A stretch of DNA of 30,778 nucleotides from JAQSWP01 sp040255215 (GTDB taxonomy: Bacteria > Pseudomonadota > Alphaproteobacteria > Reyranellales > JAQSWP01): contig JBDZUM010000038.1 of the NCBI GenBank assembly GCA_040255215.1, positions 1-30,778 on the forward strand. Direction: 5' to 3'. Under the pieces are notes generated by a model. It was given only the letters and a program-made list of their open reading frames with translations. It was not told where the DNA came from and did not search any database. Made by a program: the position numbers and the translations under genes. This document shows positions 1 to 7,725 of the stretch, in pieces (the first letter of the stretch is position 1; each line of letters begins with the position of its first letter).

Positions 1-13
1 AGTACGGGAGCGT

Positions 14-1468
14 ATGGGCGTGGCGGAATTCGGCGGTATCCCGATCGGTCGGCGAGGCGTAAGCGGCGCGCTGCTGGCGGTGCCGCTGGCTGCCGCGCTC
101 TGGCGGCCGGCCCGGGCCCAGCCACTGCCGCCCGGCGAATTGCGCGTCGGGCTCGAGCTCGAACCGGCGACCCTCGATCCGCACTTCCGCGACCGGCCCG
201 CCGACCGCCAGATCGCCGCCCATATTTTCGAGCCGCTGGCGCGGGCGGGCGATGACGGGCGGCTGACGCCTGTCCTGGCCTTGTCGTGGGAACAGCGCGA
301 CGCCACGCACTGGCAGTTCGATCTGCGCCCCGATGTCAGGTTCCACGACGGCGGTGGCTTTACCGCCGAGGACGTCGCCTTCTCGATCGAGCGCGCCCGT
401 CGCGTGCCCGAAGCCGACGCCTCTTTCGCCGCGGCGGCCAGCGCCATCGCCGAGATCCGCGTGCTCGACACGCTGACCCTGCTGATCGCGGCCGCCGCGC
501 CCAATACCGACCTGCCGGCGCTGCTGGCCCGCCTGCCGATCGTCTCCAAGCGCGCCGCCGCCGGCCCGGCGCCCGAAGGGCGGCCGTCGGCGGATTTCGA
601 TTCCGGCGTCGCCGCGGTCGGCACCGGCCCCTATCGCTTCGGCCAATGGGTGCAGGGCGACCGGCTGCTGCTGACGGCCAATCCCGACTGGTGGGGCGGT
701 CAGGCGCAGTGGCGCCAGGTCGCGTTCCGCCCCGTGCCGCACGATGCACGCCGCGTCATCCTGCTGCGGCAGGGCGAGCTCGATCTGATCGAGAACCCGC
801 CGCGGCCGGCGCTGGCCGGCCTGGGCCGCGATCCCGCCATCGCCGTCGCCGAAATCCTCTCCGCCCGGCTGGTGCATGTCGCGCTCGATGCCGCGTCGGC
901 CGAGTTGCGGCTGGCCGCCGATTCGCAGATCGCCAACCCGCTGCGCGATGCGCGCGTGCGCGAGGCGCTCGATCTCGCCATCGATCGTCGCCAGATCCTG
1001 CGCAACGTGCTGCAGGGCGAGGGCGTCGTCGCCACCGGCCTGACGCCGCCGCCTGCCGACGCCGCGCCGCCGGCCGCAAGCGATGCGGCCTTCAATCCCG
1101 CCCGCGCCCGCAGGCTGCTGGCCGATGCCGGCCTGGTCGAAGGCTTCCCGCTGACTTTGGCCGCGCCCGAGGGTCGCTTCGCCAATGCCGACGGCATCGC
1201 CCAGGAGATCGCCGGCATGTGGGCCCGTATCGGCCTGCGCGCCACGGTCGAGCAGCTGCCGGCCGACGCCCGCCGCCGGCCGCCCGACGAGTCGCGGCCT
1301 GCTGCGCTGCAGGCCGGCGTGACATGGGCCGGTTCCGATGCCGTGGCCGAGCGAACCGTCCTGCCGCTGCTGTTCGAGAACGTCGCCTGGGCCAGTCGCG
1401 CCGGCATCGCCTACCGGCCGCGCCGCGATCAGTGGACGCTGGCGCAGAACGCGCTTCGTGCGCCATGA
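14..1468 (+). CDS. ABC transporter substrate-binding protein, family 5 (peptide/nickel type)
   Basis: This is a periplasmic binding protein of the SBP_bac_5 family, which delivers peptides or other small solutes to an ABC importer. The 484-aa product has an N-terminal region with RR at residues 13-14, a hydrophobic stretch and an AQP-like cleavage area near residue 36, so it is probably exported. The family signature follows: a PATLDPHF stretch, then FEPLA, then a region with LRPDVRFHDGG and FTAEDVAFSIERA at about residues 100-125. The C-terminus ends in RPRRDQWTLAQNA, the usual closing segment of this family, so the 3' end is complete. The frame is open to the window edge. The ATG at 14 follows GGGAG very closely, so the true start may lie upstream. 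No permease or ATPase genes are visible here. They may lie outside the window, or this may be an orphan binding protein. The ligand cannot be told from sequence. Confidence 0.88.
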   Translation: MGVAEFGGIPIGRRGVSGALLAVPLAAALWRPARAQPLPPGELRVGLELEPATLDPHFRDRPADRQIAAHIFEPLARAGDDGRLTPVLALSWEQRDATHWQFDLRPDVRFHDGGGFTAEDVAFSIERARRVPEADASFAAAASAIAEIRVLDTLTLLIAAAAPNTDLPALLARLPIVSKRAAAGPAPEGRPSADFDSGVAAVGTGPYRFGQWVQGDRLLLTANPDWWGGQAQWRQVAFRPVPHDARRVILLRQGELDLIENPPRPALAGLGRDPAIAVAEILSARLVHVALDAASAELRLAADSQIANPLRDARVREALDLAIDRRQILRNVLQGEGVVATGLTPPPADAAPPAASDAAFNPARARRLLADAGLVEGFPLTLAAPEGRFANADGIAQEIAGMWARIGLRATVEQLPADARRRPPDESRPAALQAGVTWAGSDAVAERTVLPLLFENVAWASRAGIAYRPRRDQWTLAQNALRAP

Positions 1469-1499
1469 TCCTCCGGCGTCAGCCAGCCGGAGTCCTTCC

Positions 1500-2594
1500 A
1501 TGCCGTCGCCGTCCCTGCACCAGCATTTCTCGCCCGACTACGTCACCGCCCGCGAGAAATTCCGCAACGCCTGCGCCGAAGCCGGGCTGAAGACCGAGCG
1601 GCTGCTCAATCCCGAGACCGGCATGCTGGGCGAGGACCTCACCACCGACGTGGTGTGGATCGGCCCGCAAGACGCCGAGCGCGTGCTGTTGATCAACTCC
1701 GCCACCCATGGCGTCGAGGGCCTCTACGGCAGCGGCTGCCAGGTCGGCTTCCTGCGCGAGGGACACTGGAAGACCCTGCCGCCTGGTGTGGCGATGCTGG
1801 TGATCCACGCCATCAACCCCTACGGCTTCTCCTGGCTGCGGCGGGTCAACGAGGACAACGTCGATCTCAACCGCAACTTCCTCGACTTCACCCGGCCGCT
1901 GCCGCAGAACCCCGGCTATGGCGGCATCCATCCGGTGCTGGCGCCGCCGCACTGGAATCAGGAGATCGCCAAGTCGGTGCGCACGAAGCTGGAGGAATTC
2001 TCCTTCCGCGTCGGCCGGCGCGAGGCCGCCGCCGCCATCTCCGCCGGCCAGCACACCCATCCCGACGGCCTGTTCTACGGCGGCATCCGTCCCACCTGGT
2101 CGAACGGCGTCATAGCCTATCTGGCGGCGCGCTACTTGAAGCGCATGAAGCACATGGTGGTGGTCGATTTCCATACCGGGCTGGGTCCCTACGGCCACTC
2201 CGAGCTGATCTGCCGCCACCCCGTCGACAGCGTCGCGCTGCAGCGCGCGCGCCAGTGGTTCGGCCAGGACGTTACCTCGCCGGCCGCCGGCGAATCGGAT
2301 TCGCCGGTGATCGAAGGCAATCTGCGCATGTCGTTCAATCGCCATTGCCCCGGCAGCGAGTTCACCGCCTTCGCCATCGAGGTCGGCACGCGCGACTGGC
2401 GCGACGTGGAAATGTCGCTGATCGCCGACAACTGGCTGCACAATTACGGCGAGCCGCGCGGCCAGGGCGCCGCCCCGATCAAGGCCGCCATCCGCGACGC
2501 CTTCTATCCCGACGAGGATTCCTGGCGCGAAAAATGCTACCCGCGCGCGCTGGAGATCCAGCAGACCGCGCTCGCGGGGCTGGCGGGGATTTGA
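1500..2594 (+). CDS. DUF2817 family protein, M14-like zinc carboxypeptidase fold
   Basis: This 364-aa product belongs to the DUF2817 family, which resembles M14 metallocarboxypeptidases and is probably a cytoplasmic hydrolase acting on peptide-like amides. Visible zinc-site candidates are His70 and Glu73 in SATHGVEG and His225 in VVVDFHTGLG. A general-base candidate is Glu294 in FAIEVGTRDW. The NVDLNRNF segment near residue 120 is the typical M14 asparagine-arginine stretch. The start at 1500 is chosen because GGAG lies 7 nt upstream; the frame is open further upstream but overlaps the preceding gene. It begins 31 nt after the binding-protein gene on the same strand, so the two are probably co-transcribed, suggesting uptake and then cytoplasmic cleavage of a peptide-like compound (inference). 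The family is clear; the substrate is unknown. Confidence 0.85.
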   Translation: MPSPSLHQHFSPDYVTAREKFRNACAEAGLKTERLLNPETGMLGEDLTTDVVWIGPQDAERVLLINSATHGVEGLYGSGCQVGFLREGHWKTLPPGVAMLVIHAINPYGFSWLRRVNEDNVDLNRNFLDFTRPLPQNPGYGGIHPVLAPPHWNQEIAKSVRTKLEEFSFRVGRREAAAAISAGQHTHPDGLFYGGIRPTWSNGVIAYLAARYLKRMKHMVVVDFHTGLGPYGHSELICRHPVDSVALQRARQWFGQDVTSPAAGESDSPVIEGNLRMSFNRHCPGSEFTAFAIEVGTRDWRDVEMSLIADNWLHNYGEPRGQGAAPIKAAIRDAFYPDEDSWREKCYPRALEIQQTALAGLAGI

Positions 2595-2658
2595 AGCGTC
2601 TCAAGCTGTCATCCCGGCCAAGCCGCGAAGCGGCGCCGAGCCGGGACCCATAACGCCA

Positions 2659-2754
2659 TCAGATACGCGGCGTTTTGATTTGTCGCGACGGATCGTTCGT
2701 CAACACCTCGCTGGTCCGGCTCGCGAGCATGTAGACGAAGTACCGCCGCTCCAT
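2659..2754 (-). pseudogene. GIY-YIG nuclease N-terminal fossil, copy 1
   Basis: Read on the minus strand from an ATG, this gives MERRYFVYMLASR followed by TSEVLTNDPSRQIKTPRI and a stop. The YFVYMLASR start and the later TND-SRQ segment match the beginning of the short single-domain GIY-YIG proteins common in alphaproteobacteria (YVYILASR...GTLYVGVTNDLVRR). The block that would carry the catalytic GIY/YVG part is deleted, and the rest of the domain is missing. It is a remnant inside the repeat unit, not a working gene. Family assignment is by eye from a 31-residue stretch. Confidence 0.55.
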
Positions 2755-2899
2755 CCCGGCTCCGTCGATAGACCAACCACGTTCATGGGTCCCGGCTCTC
2801 CGCTGCGCTTCGGCCGGGATGACAACTGCTGCGACGCTTCTTCTTCCCGTCATCCCGGCCAAGCCGCGAAGCGGCGCCGAGCCGGGACCCATAACGCCA

Positions 2900-2995
2900 T
2901 CAGATACGCGGCGTTTTGATTTGTCGCGACGGATCGTTCGTCAACACCTCGCTGGTCCGGCTCGCGAGCATGTAGACGAAGTACCGCCGCTCCAT
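2900..2995 (-). pseudogene. GIY-YIG nuclease N-terminal fossil, copy 2
   Basis: This is the same 31-codon remnant as in the preceding repeat unit, shifted by exactly 241 bp and apparently identical in sequence. It was therefore copied as part of the tandem unit rather than acquired independently. Confidence 0.55.
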
Positions 2996-3140
2996 CCCGG
3001 CTCCGTCGATAGACCAACCACGTTCATGGGTCCCGGCTCTCCGCTGCGCTTCGGCCGGGATGACAACTGCTGCGACGCTTCTTCTTCCCGTCATCCCGGC
3101 CAAGCCGCGAAGCGGCGCCGAGCCGGGACCCATAACGCCA

Positions 3141-3236
3141 TCAAATACGCGGCGTTTTGATTTGTCGCAACGGATCGTTCGTCAACACCTCGCTGGTCCG
3201 GCTCGCGAGCATGTAGACGCAATACCGCCGCTCCAT
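3141..3236 (-). pseudogene. GIY-YIG nuclease N-terminal fossil, copy 3
   Basis: Third copy of the remnant, 241 bp after the second, with a few substitutions (for example YFVYML has become YCVYML). The divergence of this copy against the identical first two gives an order of duplication: unit 3 split off earlier than the copy that separated units 1 and 2. Confidence 0.5.
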
Positions 3237-3472
3237 CCCGGCGCCGTCGATAGACCAACCACGTTCATGGGTCCCGGGTCTCGGTTCTCTCGCCCGGGAT
3301 GACAACTGCTGCGACGCTTCTTCTTCCTGTCATCCCGGCCAAGGCCCGAAGGGCCGCGGAGCCGGGACTCATAACCACGTCGAACGCGCCTGCCGACGGC
3401 GTTATGGGTCCCGGCTCTCCGCTGCGCTTCGGCCGGGATGACGACAAGAAAATGCTCGGACGACCGAGGACC

Positions 3473-4300
3473 TCAATCCCAGAACGCGATCGTCCTGATC
3501 TCGATGCTCTCCCGCGGCCGCGGGTTGGTGGGCGCGGTTGGGTCGTCGAAGGCGGTGTGGGCCGAGATCTTGGCGTGGCCGGGAGCGCTGTCGTAGCACT
3601 TGATCAGCACCACCTCGTCGCGCTCCATGCGCGGGAACCAGAACCAGCGCTGGTCGCGGTTATGGGCTACGGCGTAGGTCTCGCCGGTGCGCTCGCGATA
3701 GATCAGGTCCGACGCGATCAGGTCCTTGGGCTTGATGCTGCGCGCATCGGCCAGCGCCAGCGGCGCTTCCTCCAGCGGTCCGGCGATCGGGCGCCAGACG
3801 TTGATGAAGGCATAGCGCTTGCGCAGTCGCCGCTCGGCTTCGGCCGGCGGCAGCAGGTCGCGGATGCGCTGCGGCGCGGACTTGTCGGTATAGTCGTTGT
3901 GCACCCGCCGCACCGCGTCGCGAATGCCCTGCGCGCCGCGCCGGTCGGGCGCGTTGGAGCGGATCGTGTGGTCGAACACCAGCACGTCCTCCGCGCCGGT
4001 GACGCTCTTCACCAGGTTGGCGGTCTCCGGATAATAGACGCGCCTGAGCTCGTCCTCGTCGTAGAGATCGTCGGCCAGGGTCGGGCTGTGCAGCAATTCG
4101 AAGCCCTGCACGTCGAGCGAGAAGGCGCCGCGCAGCGGCCGGCCGTCGGCGATCGAGACTTTCGTCGCGACGTAGTTGCCGCGATGGCGTTCGACGCCCT
4201 GCGGCGGCTCGTACTGGTAGTTCCACGGCTTGTCGGCGCCCGGCACGATGAAGGTGAGATCGGCCTGCACGCTCGTCAGCAGGGTGAGATTGCTGTCCAT
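3473..4300 (-). CDS. CmcJ/NvfI family oxidoreductase
   Basis: The 275-aa product matches the CmcJ/NvfI (GA4-desaturase-like) oxidoreductase family, whose members include fungal and bacterial secondary-metabolism oxidases thought to be 2-oxoglutarate/iron dependent. Supporting segments are the VRRVHNDYTDKSAPQRI stretch, the RYAFINVWRPIAGPLEEAPLALADARS stretch and the C-terminal HTAFDDPTAP...PRESIEIRTIAFWD, in the order usual for the family. Candidate metal ligands are the His and Asp of VHNDYT and the His of ISAHTAFDD. The start at 4300 is chosen over an in-frame ATG 43 codons upstream because GGGAG precedes it and the family's N-terminus begins about here. It lies 141 nt downstream of an intradiol dioxygenase gene on the same strand. 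The physiological substrate is unknown. Confidence 0.85.
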   Translation of the reverse strand: MDSNLTLLTSVQADLTFIVPGADKPWNYQYEPPQGVERHRGNYVATKVSIADGRPLRGAFSLDVQGFELLHSPTLADDLYDEDELRRVYYPETANLVKSVTGAEDVLVFDHTIRSNAPDRRGAQGIRDAVRRVHNDYTDKSAPQRIRDLLPPAEAERRLRKRYAFINVWRPIAGPLEEAPLALADARSIKPKDLIASDLIYRERTGETYAVAHNRDQRWFWFPRMERDEVVLIKCYDSAPGHAKISAHTAFDDPTAPTNPRPRESIEIRTIAFWD

Positions 4301-4380
4301 GTTGGGCTCCCTTCGCATGAGCGGCGCTTGCGCGCTCTGCGGCCCCGTCGCCGAGGCCTCCATGCCGTCAGATAAGCACT

Positions 4381-4403
4381 CTCGACGCGCGTGCGCGCGC
4401 GAG
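4381..4403. repeat. GC-rich palindrome between the dioxygenase and CmcJ-like genes
   Basis: A near-perfect inverted repeat (CTCG-A-CGCGCG, a TG centre, then CGCGCG-CGAG) lies between the stop of the intradiol dioxygenase and the start of the CmcJ-like gene, both on the minus strand. No T-run follows, so it is at best a weak or Rho-assisted terminator or an mRNA-stabilising hairpin. Confidence 0.4.
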
Positions 4404-4441
4404 AAGGATTCACGCTTCGATAAAATCAACTAATGGAAAAA

Positions 4442-5077
4442 TCACACGACGATGATGTCGAACCTGCCCGACAGGGCGCCGGTCTCGAGCTGCGCCGCCG
4501 GCGCCAGCGGCACCGTCACCAGCGACGCCGCCTCGCCCAGATTGCGATAGAGGAAATCGCGCTGGTTCCCCGCCTCGCCGGCAACGTACATCTGCGTCGT
4601 CAGTTCCGAATTGCCGGCCACCACCTTGAAATGGATATGCGGCGTGCGCCCGGCATAGGCGACCGGTCGGATGGTGCGGAAACGGTAGCGGCCTTCCGAA
4701 TCGGTCGTCGCCGTGCCGAAACCCTGGAAGCCCGAATCGCGCCGGTTCTGTCCGCCATCGCGCGGATGCAGATAGATGCCCTGCCAGTCGCATTGCCAGA
4801 TCTCGACCCGCGCATTGGCCAGCTTCTTGCTCCAGCGGTTGGTCACTTGGCCGGAGAGATGCAGCACCGTGCCGCGCGCCCGCGCTTCCGCGCCCGACAC
4901 CGCGATCAGGTCGTTGTCGCGATCGAGCGGCAGGGTCACGGGATAGAACGGGCCTTCGGTTTGCGCCGGCGTCGGCGTCAGCACGAGGGTTTCGGCGCGG
5001 ACGATCGCGGGCGCGCCGATCAGCGCCGCGCCGGCGCCGGCGATCAGCGAACGTCTGCCGAGACGGGGAGGGGACAT
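4442..5077 (-). CDS. Intradiol ring-cleavage dioxygenase, Tat-exported (protocatechuate 3,4-dioxygenase beta-like)
   Basis: The 211-aa product is an intradiol dioxygenase, a family that opens catechol-type rings with non-haem Fe(III). The four expected iron ligands are visible: Tyr102 (GIYLHP), Tyr141 (RPVAYAG), and His147 and His149 (TPHIHF). The N-terminus has a twin-arginine signal (GRRSLIAGAGAALIGAPAIVRA), as in many stand-alone bacterial members, so the enzyme probably works in the periplasm. The phrase TEGPFYP near residue 41 is also typical. The start at 5077 is chosen because it begins the Tat signal and follows GGAAACC-type sequence; a much longer open frame upstream overlaps the nitronate monooxygenase and is not coding. 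No alpha subunit gene is nearby, so it is not a classical PcaGH pair. Confidence 0.92.
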   Translation of the reverse strand: MSPPRLGRRSLIAGAGAALIGAPAIVRAETLVLTPTPAQTEGPFYPVTLPLDRDNDLIAVSGAEARARGTVLHLSGQVTNRWSKKLANARVEIWQCDWQGIYLHPRDGGQNRRDSGFQGFGTATTDSEGRYRFRTIRPVAYAGRTPHIHFKVVAGNSELTTQMYVAGEAGNQRDFLYRNLGEAASLVTVPLAPAAQLETGALSGRFDIIVV

Positions 5078-5151
5078 GGCCGGCCTCGCGGGTGGTTTCC
5101 GCGAAGCCTGGCCGCGCTCTGTGGCGAAAACGGGGCGGCTATCCGGGGTTG

Positions 5152-6156
5152 CTATTCCGCCGCCGATTTCAGCCTGGCCTGCCGGGCCTGGTGCAGCGCG
5201 GCCATTTCGTTCAGCGCGGCGTCGTATTCGCGCGTCAGCCGCGCCACCAGCTCGCCCGCGCCCGGCACTGACTTGACCGCGCCGATGCCCTGGCCCGAGC
5301 CCCAGATGTCGCGCCAGGCCTTGGCCTTGGTGTTGCCGCCGGAGCCGAAATTCATCTTCGACGGATCCGATTCGGGCAGGTTTTCCGGATCGAGTCCGGC
5401 CGCCACCACCGACGGCCGCAGATAATTGCCGTGCACGCCGGTGAAGAGGTTGGTGTAGACGATGTCGCCGCCATCGGAGGCCACGATCATCTGCTTGTAG
5501 GTATCGGGCGCATTGGCTTCTTTCGTCGCCACGAAGGCGGTGCCGATATAGCCCATGTCGGCGCCCATCGCCTGCGCGGCCAGCACCGCGCGACCGGTGG
5601 CGATGGCGCCCGACAGGATCAGCGGCCCCTGCCACCATTCGCGGATGTCCTGGATCAGCGCCAGCGGCGACATGATGCCGGCATGGCCGCCGGCGCCGGC
5701 CGCCACGGCGATCAGCCCGTCGGCGCCCTTCTCGATCGCCTTGTGCGCGAACTTGTTGTTGATGATGTCGTGCAGCACGATGCCGCCATAGGAATGGATC
5801 GCCTGGTTCACTTCCTCGCGCGCGCCCAGCGAGGTGATGACGATCGGCACCTTGTGCTTGACGCACATCTCCATGTCGTGGTCGAGCCGGTCGTTCGACT
5901 TGTGCACGATCTGGTTGACGGCGAAGGGCGCCGAAGGCCGCTCGGGATGGGCGCGATCGTGCGCCGCCAGCTCTTCCTTGATCTGAGTCAGCCATTCGTC
6001 GAGCTTCTCGGCCGGCCGCGCGTTCAGCGCCGGGAACGAGCCGACGATGCCGGCCTTGCACTGCGCGATCACCAGATCGGGCACCGAGACGATGAAGAGC
6101 GGCGATCCGATCACCGGAATGGTCAGGCGGTCCTTGAGAATTGGCGGCAGGCTCAT
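5152..6156 (-). CDS. Nitronate monooxygenase (2-nitropropane dioxygenase family)
   Basis: The 334-aa product is an FMN-dependent TIM-barrel nitronate monooxygenase, which oxidises alkyl nitronates (or, in some members, serves an unassigned role). Evidence includes VIGSPLFIVS near residue 15, the AGAGGHAG segment at 153-160 with the catalytic-type His158, and the phosphate-binding SGAIATGRAVLAAQAMGAD with GYIGTAF near residue 182-208. Its length is normal for the family. It is the first gene of a minus-strand run with the intradiol dioxygenase (74 nt later) and the CmcJ-like oxidase, so an oxidative catabolic role is plausible. It is divergent from the M20 deacylase gene, with a 176-nt shared upstream region that contains a palindrome. 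Confidence 0.93.
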   Translation of the reverse strand: MSLPPILKDRLTIPVIGSPLFIVSVPDLVIAQCKAGIVGSFPALNARPAEKLDEWLTQIKEELAAHDRAHPERPSAPFAVNQIVHKSNDRLDHDMEMCVKHKVPIVITSLGAREEVNQAIHSYGGIVLHDIINNKFAHKAIEKGADGLIAVAAGAGGHAGIMSPLALIQDIREWWQGPLILSGAIATGRAVLAAQAMGADMGYIGTAFVATKEANAPDTYKQMIVASDGGDIVYTNLFTGVHGNYLRPSVVAAGLDPENLPESDPSKMNFGSGGNTKAKAWRDIWGSGQGIGAVKSVPGAGELVARLTREYDAALNEMAALHQARQARLKSAAE

Positions 6157-6193
6157 GCTCGTTTTCCTTGTGGCGTCTTCGATTGCGCTCCCG

Positions 6194-6212
6194 GGCCATG
6201 CTTAGCATGGCC
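6194..6212. promoter_or_regulatory. Candidate operator palindrome GGCCATGC-TTA-GCATGGCC
   Basis: A perfect inverted repeat with 8-bp arms and a 3-bp AT centre lies in the 176-nt gap between two divergent genes, 38 nt upstream of the nitronate monooxygenase start and about 120 nt upstream of the deacylase start. Its size and symmetry fit a dimeric repressor site of the GntR or MarR kind. No regulator gene is adjacent, so the assignment rests on position and symmetry alone. Confidence 0.4.
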
Positions 6213-6332
6213 GCGAATATTTGAAACCACTATGCAAACTTTTCCGACCGTCCTGCGAAACCTGCCGGTTGACGCCGCAAGGCGATCCGCGCCAGCGTGG
6301 GCCAAACCATTCTTTCGCATAGGGAATACGCC

Positions 6333-7613
6333 ATGCCGGATGCCGCCCTGCAGTCGAGGATCGTCGAGGCCGTCGCCGCCAATTTCCAGGCCCAGACCAG
6401 GTTCACCGCCGACCTGGTGCGCATCCCCTCGCGCCGCGGGCGCGAGGCGCCGGCGCAGGACGTCATGGCCCGCGCCATGGCGAGCCGCGGCCTGGCGGTC
6501 GATCGCTGGAAGGTCGAGATCGACGACATCAAGGGCATGCGCGGCTTCTCGCCGGTCTCGATCTCCTACGACGACGCCTGGAACGTCGTCGGATCGCATC
6601 GCGCGAAGAATCCCAAGGGCCGCTCGCTGATCCTCAACGGCCATATCGACGTCGTGCCCGAGGGCCCGATAGAGATGTGGACCAGCCCGCCCTACGAGCC
6701 GCGCATCGCCGATGGCTGGCTTTACGGCCGCGGCGGCGGCGACATGAAGGCGGGCCTGGTCTCCTGCCTCTACGCGCTCGATGCGCTGAAGAGCATCGGC
6801 TGCGCGCCTGCCGCCGACGTCTTCGTGCAGTCGGTGATCGAGGAGGAATGCACCGGCAACGGCGCGCTGGCCTGCCTGCAGCGCGGCTATCGCGCCGAGG
6901 CCGCCCTCATTCCCGAGCCGACCAACGAGACCTACACCTCGGCGCAGGTCGGCGTCATGTGGTTCCAGGTCAAGGTGCGCGGCATTCCCGTCCACGTGTT
7001 GCGCGCCGATTCCGGCGCCAACGCCATCGAATCCGCCTTCCGACTGATCCAGGCGCTGCGCGTGCTCGAGGAGGAATGGAATACGCGCAAGACGAAGGAC
7101 GCGCATTTCCACGGCCATCACCATCCCATCAACTTCAACGTCGGCAAGATCGAGGGCGGCGACTGGGCCTCGTCGGTGCCGGCCTGGTGCACTTTCGACA
7201 TGCGCGTCGGCACCTATCCCGACCAGGACCTCGCCACAGCCCGCGCCGAAATCGAAACCTGCATCAAGCAGGCCGCCGACAAGGACGCCTTCCTGCGCAA
7301 CATGGCGCCGGAAGTGATCTGGAACGGCTTCCAGGCCGAGGGTTACGTTCTGAAGGGCGCGGAGGAGCCGCTGAAAGTGCTCGACGGCGCGCATCGCTCG
7401 GTGTTCGGCAAGGCGCTGGTGCCCGTCGCCTCGACCGGCACCACCGACGCCCGCTTCTTCGGCCTCTACGCCGACATCCCGGCCATCGTCTACGGCCCGA
7501 TCTCCGAGAACATCCACGGCTTCGACGAGCGCGTCTCGCTCGACTCGATGCTCAAGACCACCCAGGCCATGGCCCTGTTCATCGCCGAGTGGTGCGGGCT
7601 GGAGGGGGTTTAG
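6333..7613 (+). CDS. M20 family deacylase (ArgE/DapE type)
   Basis: The 426-aa product is a zinc-dependent M20 amidohydrolase. Metal-site residues are visible in order: His104 and Asp106 in NGHIDVVPEG, bridging Asp137 in GRGGGDMKAG, the acidic cluster at 170-172 in VIEEECTGNG, Glu195 in IPEPTNET, and a C-terminal His in ENIHGFDERV. The dimerisation domain starts at about residue 203 (QVGVMWFQVKVRGIPVH). The family removes acyl groups from amino acids such as N-acetylornithine, succinyl-DAP or carbamoyl/formyl amino acids. Plasmid- or catabolism-associated members with this GHIDVVPEGP..W segment are usually annotated only as ArgE/DapE family. The ATG at 6333 has AGGGA 7 nt upstream, better than an in-frame ATG at 6297. 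Its real substrate is unknown. Confidence 0.92.
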   Translation: MPDAALQSRIVEAVAANFQAQTRFTADLVRIPSRRGREAPAQDVMARAMASRGLAVDRWKVEIDDIKGMRGFSPVSISYDDAWNVVGSHRAKNPKGRSLILNGHIDVVPEGPIEMWTSPPYEPRIADGWLYGRGGGDMKAGLVSCLYALDALKSIGCAPAADVFVQSVIEEECTGNGALACLQRGYRAEAALIPEPTNETYTSAQVGVMWFQVKVRGIPVHVLRADSGANAIESAFRLIQALRVLEEEWNTRKTKDAHFHGHHHPINFNVGKIEGGDWASSVPAWCTFDMRVGTYPDQDLATARAEIETCIKQAADKDAFLRNMAPEVIWNGFQAEGYVLKGAEEPLKVLDGAHRSVFGKALVPVASTGTTDARFFGLYADIPAIVYGPISENIHGFDERVSLDSMLKTTQAMALFIAEWCGLEGV

Positions 7614-7725
7614 CGTCCTCTCAATCGCTCTCCGGTTCGCCTGCAACCGAAGGTGGCTTCCGTTCGTAGATTCTCTATGTTGGGCGTTTGCCGGTAAGCA
7701 GCGGTTTCTGACGTCGGGGGGAGAC

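Larger units (their letters stand above)
2608..3442. repeat. Tandem array of 241-bp palindromic (REP-type) units
   Basis: The intergenic space from 2595 to 3472 is almost entirely this array. Units start at 2608, 2849, 3090 and 3329, with periods of 241, 241 and 239 bp. The first two look identical by eye and the third has a handful of changes. Each unit opens with GTCATCCCGGCCAAGCC...GCCGGGACCCAT and closes with the inverse, ATGGGTCCCGGC...GGCCGGGATGAC, so each is a large inverted repeat. A linker ending in CTTCTTCTTCC joins the units. The inner part of units 1-3 holds a degraded GIY-YIG gene start on the minus strand. The fourth unit (3329-3442) has only the two palindromic ends with a short different core. 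The near-identity of units points to recent tandem duplication. It is not a CRISPR: units are too long and have no unique spacers. Confidence 0.92.

Noticed and set aside
2608..3442. CRISPR-like regular repeat.
   Set aside because: Repeat unit is 241 bp, with no short direct repeats and unique spacers and no cas genes nearby.
3299..4375. Plus-strand frame opposite the CmcJ-like gene.
   Set aside because: Minus strand encodes a recognisable oxidoreductase with a ribosome site; the plus frame begins inside the repeat array.
5078..6208. An open frame on the minus strand running from the intradiol dioxygenase up through the nitronate monooxygenase, suggesting a 588-aa fusion.
   Set aside because: The upstream part is arginine- and proline-rich out-of-frame translation of the monooxygenase gene; the dioxygenase starts with its own Tat signal at 5077.
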